From contig NC_133933.1 of NCBI RefSeq assembly GCF_031877795.1, positions 5,082,632 to 5,146,631 on the forward strand: a stretch of DNA of 64,000 nt, written 5' to 3'. The DNA comes from Strix aluco. Its lineage: Eukaryota > Chordata > Aves > Strigiformes > Strigidae. Under the pieces are notes generated by a model, which had not been told where the DNA came from, did no database searches, and saw only the letters and a program-made list of their open reading frames with translations. A program made the position numbers and the translations under genes. Numbering within the stretch: the stretch's first letter is position 1; the number at the start of each line of letters is the position of its first letter. This document shows, piece after piece, positions 56,341 through 64,000 of the stretch.

Positions 56341-58588
56341 CTGGAAGAAGCCTGCACTATACACTGAAAACTCATTAGTTTGTCAGAGAGAGTCAGTGTG
56401 TTTCAAAGATTCTCAGAGAAAGGTCTGCACTCTCTAGATTCAAGGATCTACCTTTGTCTTCCTATTATCACACTGATATTTGCGGAGACTTTAGCAATTG
56501 CTATCCCTGTCTTACATGGGACATGTGCAGCTGCAGCACCAGCTGGGTTGAATGTGTTGTCCTTATTTTTACTACTTCCCTGGTTGCAGCTCCTGTGTGA
56601 AGTTTATTTATGGTCTTGGATAGGAAATGAAATAGTGCATTTATTTTAAAGATACCTTTAATAAAGTGTTTTATATAGTTAGTACTGTATTGAAAAGAAA
56701 TATCATTTATTTAAAACAACAGGAGAGTTATTTAATTTGGTGTATTTTTGAGAAAAGAAAGAATTTGGTGTTGGAAACAGCCTTGACATCTAACCTTTAA
56801 GTACAATCTGTCTTAATTATGTTTCTTTCTCTTGTTTCCATCTTTTGTCTCTTGTTTCCATATGATTTTTTCATTTTATGAAAAGAAAAAAAAAATCATG
56901 AAAATGAGGTATGTGTGTATGCAAAAAAAAGTTTGCATGCACAAACGTTGACAGCTGCTATCTTACACACCTATATAAGCTATAAAGGTCTTTCTATAGC
57001 ATCCAAGTACTTCTACGTAGTAATTTTGCTGTTAGTACTTCAGTTTATGCAAAGACACATATATTTATGCAAATTTAAAGTTTATCTGTGGAGTTTTCAT
57101 TATATAGTTAGGCAAAAAGTATCTGTTAATCACGTGTGTGGAAGTGGAATTATGTCTCAGTTTATCAAAGCTGGCTAGAAGTTAATAGGCAATTAATTAT
57201 CAGTTAAAAATGGAGTTTAGGATACTAGTTTGATGCAGATGTTGGCAAGATGAACCTCACCTTTAATTTCTGATTTGATACTCACTCGAGAATGTCGAAG
57301 TGGAGTCACTTTTGATCATCTAAGCCAGGGGAACATACAGCTACTTTTTGAAAGAGCCCTTAGCATCTGTTTGTCCCAGTTGGGAATTTAGCATTTTTGG
57401 AATCCACATGGAGTGATTTTGCAAATCTGTCCCTAAGCGCTTAACATTTCTTATTTGACTGGCTGATTCTTCTTTGTAACATCTGTTTCTCTTGAAGGTA
57501 CTCTTTCTTGTGTGCTCTGTGTAGTTTTTTTAAAGCTTCCGTAGTCACTTGGAAGCAGGAATGCGGAGGATAGGATATCAGTGTACAAGCTATGGACCTG
57601 TTTGAGCACTAAGCACAGCTGGAATAGGTAGCAGATAGGTTTGGGAGTTTTTTGAGTGCTCACAGTTTCAGTTGAAATTTTCTGAAGAATAAGTTTGACT
57701 TTATCTTCTCCTAATCTTGGTGAGCATGGCAAATAGGATTTCTGCTAGAAGTATTTTATAGATTCTGTGGTCTGCATTTAATGCTCAAATTCCTTGTGTT
57801 GGAATGTCTAAAATACCAGAGAAGAAATTATTTGGTCAGTATGATAGACCTGGCTTTCCTTGGCTGTCTGACCTTTACAAATCTGTGTGTGGGATAGCTC
57901 AAAGACTGTGCAGCCTGGAATATGCTACAGATAAGGTAGTGAGGGCAGTTTCATGTAATACGTGCATTCTGCTGAAGTAAAGCACTTGCAAATAATGACT
58001 GAATCTGGTCATATCTTTTGTGTCTGGCTAAATTTTTAATGTACTATGAATATGCCTTTAGGATTTCATTTTTTCAGCTTGAGTACGTTATGATTGCATA
58101 TATCACTTGCTAACATACATAGTGAGTTGTGTTGTTGACATGCATACCAGGTCTACCTCTCCTGGGTTACAAATCCCACGTACACTGCATTCCTGTTGTG
58201 CTGCTTGTCAGTGTGCAGATAGGCTGTGGCTGTGTGTTTGGGACTTCTGAAAAAACTCTGGAAGTCTCTGTGTGTTACTGGGGCAGAGTTTCTTATGTTT
58301 TTAGACCCAGGTAGTCTTGTTGGGAGGTGACAGGAGTCATGAGATTGCTGTTTTAGCAGGCACATAAGCATTTACATCAGGACTGTTGGCAGCATCGTAG
58401 GTCTGAGGGGTTTTCATGTAACTGCATGGGAGGGGGAAAATAGCTTGATTTAGTGAAAAAACCCAGAAAACCCAAACCAATCCCTACTATGAAAATACAG
58501 ATAATGAAAGTGGATGAAAAGAGAAATATGGTTTCTAAGGGAAAAAACAGACTATTTTTTAAAAAATAAGTTGATAGCTGCTTTTGCC

Positions 58589-58607
58589 TTTTTTTTTTTT
58601 TTTTTTT
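58589..58607. repeat. Poly-T tract (19 bases)
   Basis: T homopolymer in intron 4. Confidence 0.85.
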
Positions 58608-59329
58608 AAATTACTTCAACTGCATGTTAAGTGAGATGGAAAAAATAAGGATTTTATTTTTAGTTTGAGATGAAATGTCAGGTTCCTTTAAAAAGAAAAA
58701 TTAAGTAAGTACTCTTTATTAAATTTTTCTAAAGAGAGCAATATTGTTTTGGTTACAATGTAAGCAAGAAAGAATAGGGATTTGAAATAAAACCTAAAAG
58801 AAATATGATTTCCCTAGAAATGTTTAGAGGAATTTACTTAATTGCAACCAGAAGTTTGACCTGGAAGTGTAACGTTTTGACCTTTTAGCTGTCTGGTTTC
58901 CTAAATGTGTTGTTTTGCTCTCTTTAAACTGTGAGAAAATCTGTTTTACACATCTTTAACCCTTGCATTCCCTAGAAGTCTCAGTCTAAAAGTCCCCAAA
59001 CTATCACCAGCAGTCCAAGAAAAACAAAAATTGTCACTACGTTTTAAGAAAAAAAAATCATTATAGGTATGCGTTGAACATTGAAGTCCTTTCTATTTTC
59101 ATTATAACTAAAAGTAATTGTAGGTGTAATTTATTGGTTAAATATGAATAGGAATTTCTTTTAAACTTTCCATGTTACCATATTACACAGTAATACTCTC
59201 TTTTGTTCTTTTGTTCATTATCCTATGACAAAGGTAGAGAGAAAATACAGCTTTTTAAATTGTAAACATTTTTGTGGGTTTATTTATATTTGGAAAATTT
59301 TTATAAGGCTTTACAGAAATCTGTCCAGA

Positions 59330-59540
59330 TAGAGATGGAGGGCCAATTCCTGAAAAAAGCTGTGCATACTTTCTTTGCATAAGTAGTTCAGTGGGAGCAG
59401 TTACGTGCATTTGATTCACTATTGAAGGCACTAGATACGTTGTGTTTACTACACACTGAGTATTTCTATTGACTACAGAGGCACAAGTGACAGATCATAA
59501 ACACCACCAGCAAAGCTTTGCGGGGCCTGGGCCTTAATTT
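59330..59540. repeat. Possible ancient interspersed repeat
   Basis: gagggccaattcctg, then ttcagtgggagcagttacgtgc and a terminal gcaaagctttgcggggcctgggcc recall old amniote repeats that end in a 'gcaggatcgggcc' type motif. Family not assigned. Confidence 0.35.
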
Positions 59541-62500
59541 ATTAAAAATGTATAGAAGTAAATAAAAATTTAGTAGTGCAGGAAATAATAAAGGCTTTTA
59601 CTTGAAAAGAGGAGGTAAAAAAGTCCAGCGAAATCTTGAATATGCACTGTGGGCATAGTAACAGAACTTGATGTATTCCACCAACTTCAGAGAGATAAGA
59701 GCTGGTCTAATGCAGGGCAAATTACATTTATTCAGAGAAAAATATTTTACCTGCGAAATACTCACTGTACAAATCCATGGAAAAGTTGCTTAAATGAGAA
59801 AGCCTCTTTAAAGATGATAGAAGGTGGCAGTCTTGTGTTTGTTTACAGAGTATCTTTCTCTTCTTCTTTTAATTATTTAGTTTTCTTTTTTTGTGGGTGT
59901 GTGCACAGGTGTGTGTCATAGGATATGGGCAATGCCTGCCTGTTCTTTTCTGTTGTCTTCCCAGGGCACAAGACAGGCTCATCATTTTTGGTCTTTTGTA
60001 TACAAGACCTTAAATTTGGTATTTAATATTGAGAAAGAGGATGGGTTTTGTCCTTTTTTTTGCACTTAGCATCTGTTACACTGATGCCAGAAACTGCAAG
60101 ATACTGTGTAATTCAGGTGGTCCCTTACAACGCTGCATTCTTGAGTGAGCTAAAACCAGCAGTTTGTTACAAACCATTTTGCAGCCAGTCTCCAGCTCTT
60201 TTGCACCACAACCAGCACCTGTTTCACTGCTAGAGCTGAGTGGCACTGATCAGATGATCACAATTATGGGTTGTTCTTGGTCTTTTTGGTGGTATTCTCT
60301 TTGCATCAGAGCTTGTGAGAGGAGAAAGAGATTGAGACTTGTTTGGAAATAGAGCCTTTCAGCAGCTGACTTAATTATGGCATTTGCCAGCGTTTTAAAA
60401 GAGAAAATACAGAAGGCTCCATTGTGGTGACTTTCCACTTATTTGTTATGCTTCAGAATGTCCTTATATTCTGAGTTGTTATAAAAACCTAACAAGTCTG
60501 TTGTGTGAAAAGACAAAAACCCATGAACGTCTGGCACAACTTGGTGTATTCAGACAACAGTGTGAAACACGTGCTGGTTCAAGTCCACACACGTCTCTTA
60601 GAACTCACTTTCTTTTGAAGTGTCCTCTAGTCGATAGGATAGAAGAAAAGAGGAGTCATGACTGTCAACATCTACCTTTTAGCTCCACTGGTCTATCCTA
60701 ACAGGAATCCTCAAAAAAGAAAGACAAGAACATTCACTGCTGCCATATATCAAGATCAGCTTTGAAGAAGCTACCTTTTCAGGTTCATGCCATCTTTTTA
60801 AAGTTCTGCTGAAGATACCTTCTACTAGCTGTTCTTTCCCTCTCATTCTCTCCCATCATGTCTCCAGTGGCAGACTGTCAGGCTTTTTTCACCAAACCCA
60901 TAGGTTTTGTAGCCATGTGATGCAGTATAGTCCTGACATTTTTAGTGACCCTTGCCTAGAGACCTTGTTATTGGTAGAAGATGAAAGTCTTGTCAGCTGT
61001 GGGAGCTATAGCGTTAAAACCCTTTCCTCTCAGGGAACAAGTTTTGCAGAAGTTATTTCCTATTGCCAGGGAAAAAAATAGAGCCTGGAGACCCTTGAAA
61101 GGTTTGATTGACTTTACTTGAAAATCTTTCAGCATCATAGTATTGGCACCCACAATTATGTTGTTCTAATGAACAATAAGGGGAACCAGTCATGTCTGTT
61201 AAATTCTGACAGGCTCATTTCCACATTGAGTTTTTTGTGCAAGAAAAGACTTTGCTTCATAGAGATTCCTGACATTTAAAATACAAAATCCTCCCTTTCA
61301 AGTATTTCATGTCATCAAAAATTTTCATGAAGCTCATGGATATCCTCAAGGAAAAAACCACAGAGACAGGTAGGCTGAAAGGACATATTTTTTGAAAGAG
61401 GCATGTACTTTAAAGGTGACTGTGTGCATTCCCTAGTGCCCTGGAAGTCAAACTTATCACCATCGCAGTGTCTGTGTTTCATTTTAGCTAGAATCTACCT
61501 TTTATCACTGTGAGGAATTCAGTGATACACGTAAGTGACATTGCTCTGTTTGGATACAGCTGTGTCTGGCCAGTTTGGGGGAGATGCTCAGCTTGATGTG
61601 CAAATGTGGCATCAGACAGTTTTTCACTCAGCTCCTCTTTCATGGTGACAGAGCCGCTTTGAAAAGACTTTAGATTCTCCTCTGCTGCTGACTTGTCAGA
61701 CAGCGTTTACCACAGGGTTTGTTTTCCAATTCTCTCTGCCTTTTGGCTGGTAGCAACAGATGCCCATTCTCAGCCTTTCAGTTGTTGGGCGCGTTGCAGT
61801 GGTTAAAGAAGTCCTCTGGAATACAGTTTATATGTTCAAAACAGTGAGGATTCATAAACAGCTTTCGGTTCATGTGTTAAAGCCCCTCACCTGCAATTAA
61901 TAATATGGTCATTGAGCCTGAGATCAACAAAAGGGTGAAATTAAATCTTGTCTCCTATTAGAAAGCAGTTGTCTGTGATAATGGTACACTGACCATCAAA
62001 TACATTGCTCTACGCTTATCTGCTTGAATGCGTTAGCAGGTGGTGCTAGCTATTATTGCTTATACATTATGAATGGGTATTGAGAGACTGTATCTTAAGA
62101 GCTGTTTGCCAGGACTGGATCAGCCTGCCTCTTCATCTCAAGTATTAACGAGGGCGGAGGATGGTCTTTCTCCTTCAGAACTAGTGTGTTCTCCGGACCT
62201 CCATCGGTTACATTTTTCATCTTGCAGCTAGATGGTCTCATAGATGCTTTTCTTCCCTGCTCTTTCCTCCAGAATACCCATGACAAGCAGGCTAAGAAAT
62301 GCCTTATCCTGGATCTAGTTTGGCCAATATAGTTCAGATTTTGGAGTGAATTCCGTCCCTCTCCTGCTAGAGGAGAGCCCTACAACCCTGCTTTTGGATT
62401 TCATAAAACGGCTCAGTCCAGTTTGACCGTTAATGGCTCATATTCTGAGAGTTTTGGACAGCGTGCCATGTTCAGTTATCAGTGTTCTGATAGAGAGGAT

Positions 62501-63165
62501 TGTGCTAGGCGTAGCTCATCCTGTCTTGATCAGATTCATTTAAAGGTTAAATGTTTATCTTCCAGTCTGGGACCCTGTTCCCTGATAGGAACAGAATCTT
62601 ATCCCTGCATCCTGGATGGGACAGACCTCTCACCTATTTGTGGTGGCAACTGGCCTGCATTCAGAATATTTAGCAGATAGAAGAATAGCACTGATACTAA
62701 TAAAATTGTGAAAGAGTACAGAGAAAAAAATCAGTAATCTATTTTTGTCTATACTTGGTTTAAGCTGAATTTATTTGCAGGTATAAGAGTTTGCAAGATC
62801 AGACCCTGCATCAATACTCACTCAGTACTGCACGCAAGTCTTTTTTCTCTTTCAGTCCATAATTTATGTGTATAAATTTGTTGGCCTGAACGTGTTTTTC
62901 TTATGTATTGAACTTTTTTCCAGAGTTTTAGGACTTTAATTTACATTGATCAGTATACATTTTCCTGTGTACTTGCTTGTGATTATCACTTGAACTAATG
63001 AAAAATTTTAAGAATTACTTAAAAATTCTTTGAATTGAAGGCAGAATGGACGGAAAGGATGAGTGGAAAGAATGGATGCCATCCTGAGCTGTTCAAGTTG
63101 TTCTAAAAGCCAGGATTTTTTGTATAAAAATTTACAATAGGTGAAGACGCTTGTTGTCATTAACT

Positions 63166-63199
63166 ACCCCCTTTTTTTTGGGGGGGGGGGGGCGGGGGG
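63166..63199. repeat. C5-T8-G13-C-G6 homopolymer cluster
   Basis: Adjoining runs of C, T and G, including 13 consecutive G and then 6 more after a single C. It could form a G-quadruplex in sense RNA, and a short C5/G13 hairpin. Length is likely unreliable in assemblies. Confidence 0.85.
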
Positions 63200-64000
63200 T
63201 GTTTGATGTCGGTGTCTGAGATGATACAGAAATTCTGTACCCGTGCTGAACACCAGAAAACGTTTAGGAAGTCTTGACAGCTTTTTGTGTCTGTTGTCTT
63301 CCATCTGCTGTCCCTGGTCTATCTTAGACTTGGACTTAAACTTACATGCCAACGTTTGGTTTTGAATCTCTTCTAAATTAGAAATGGCAATCTACTCTGG
63401 AGCACATGCTATGAATGTGAACATTTGTTTTGGGGAAGGAAAGTTGCTTGATTAACAGTAGGTTTAGAATAAAATGTTCCTTTTTTGTTTTGTTTACAAA
63501 CAATCGGGAATTTGGATTTGGTGGTGAATAATTTTAAGTGGAGAAATATGACTGCTAAAAAGCAGTGTAGTAATATGTCTGTAGAGCACTTTGAAGATGA
63601 AAAGCTCTATATACTGTAAACATTATTACTAGTATAGTTTAATCTGTGTGGAATAATCTAGCATAAGCAAAATGTAGATTTTTATTTTTTTAAATGTACA
63701 ATATAGTGTTTCAGAAAGTCTAATGAACGATGTATTTACTTCACATTGTAACATAAGAAAGACATCCTCTAATTTTTTTAATATCTGTGTGTTGCAATGA
63801 TTTACTTTGTTGCTACTTTCTAAAAGTAGAGGCAGTCCTAATCCAGAACAACCTGCCAGAAATGTGAAACATCTAGGCTGGGAGGAAGAGGAGGTGTTTT
63901 TTTTTACAGATGATGTAAAAATACTGTGTGATGAGACAAAGGTGCCTGTCAGATATGGAAATGTTTTGGGGGCAGTCAGCCTTTTTAGGCTTGTACTGTG

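Larger units (their letters stand above)
50297..64000 (+). other. SLX4IP: SLX4IP intron 4 (5' part, continues right of window)
   Basis: At least 13.7 kb of intronic sequence. It contains an ancient CR1/L3-like remnant (about 55806-56340), an old repeat-like segment (about 59330-59540), a 19-T run (58589-58607) and a G-rich homopolymer cluster (63166-63199). I searched for a continuation of the SLX4IP domain after an acceptor and found none. Confidence 0.7.

Noticed and set aside
63895..63951. Candidate next SLX4IP exon after ttttttttttacag
   Set aside because: The frame in the required phase is open, but the peptide does not continue the SLX4IP domain as I know it, and the donor (AAG followed by GTGCCT) is weak.

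Overview
This is vertebrate nuclear DNA, almost certainly avian. The window is intron-dominated and AT-rich, with GT-AG exons and CpG-island promoters. Its recognisable interspersed repeats are CR1-type LINEs, including one nearly full-length CR1 of about 4.4 kb; I see no mammalian-type SINEs. Exon content places it at the MKKS (BBS6) / SLX4IP locus, where the two genes are divergently transcribed from one shared CpG-island promoter. I identified both genes by recalling family sequences; no database search was possible.

Layout. (1) 1-3450, minus strand: the 5' leader exons of MKKS. They hold two small membrane-protein reading frames that look like the vertebrate upstream ORFs uMKKS1 (63 aa, complete, 2130-1939) and uMKKS2 (5' part, 109-1). 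The chaperonin-like MKKS coding sequence itself lies beyond the left edge. A 5'-truncated CR1 sits in the leader intron. (2) About 2940-3960: the bidirectional CpG island, with a palindromic double CCAAT box, an ETS site and three evenly spaced YY1-type motifs. (3) 3727-64000, plus strand: the 5' part of SLX4IP. It has a non-coding first exon, the start-codon exon (9705-9753, nine codons), a 90-nt exon (46706-46795) and a 124-nt exon (50173-50296). Together these encode residues 1-80, in consistent phase. The rest of the gene is beyond the right edge.

Introns. SLX4IP intron 2 is about 37 kb. It contains an isolated GC-rich block with a 23-bp tandem repeat (21361-21625) and the near-complete but dead CR1 (32897-37341). 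The CR1 has a duplicated 5'UTR segment, an ORF1 with a nonsense codon between the halves of its esterase catalytic site, and an ORF2 with one nonsense codon and about four frameshifts, one of them at the reverse-transcriptase FADD box. Intron 4 carries an ancient CR1/L3-like remnant (about 55806-56340). Several short tandem duplications, homopolymer tracts and palindromes are scattered through the introns. The most structured unexplained element is a 25-bp hairpin at 4352-4409.

How the parts work together. MKKS is a chaperonin-like factor for BBSome assembly; SLX4IP is a partner of the SLX4-XPF nuclease scaffold. The two share only a promoter. The most interesting biology is the MKKS leader: two membrane microprotein frames upstream of the main ORF, with a poly(A) signal inside the last codons of the first. 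That arrangement could release a uMKKS1-only mRNA. I do not see an undescribed multi-gene system here.
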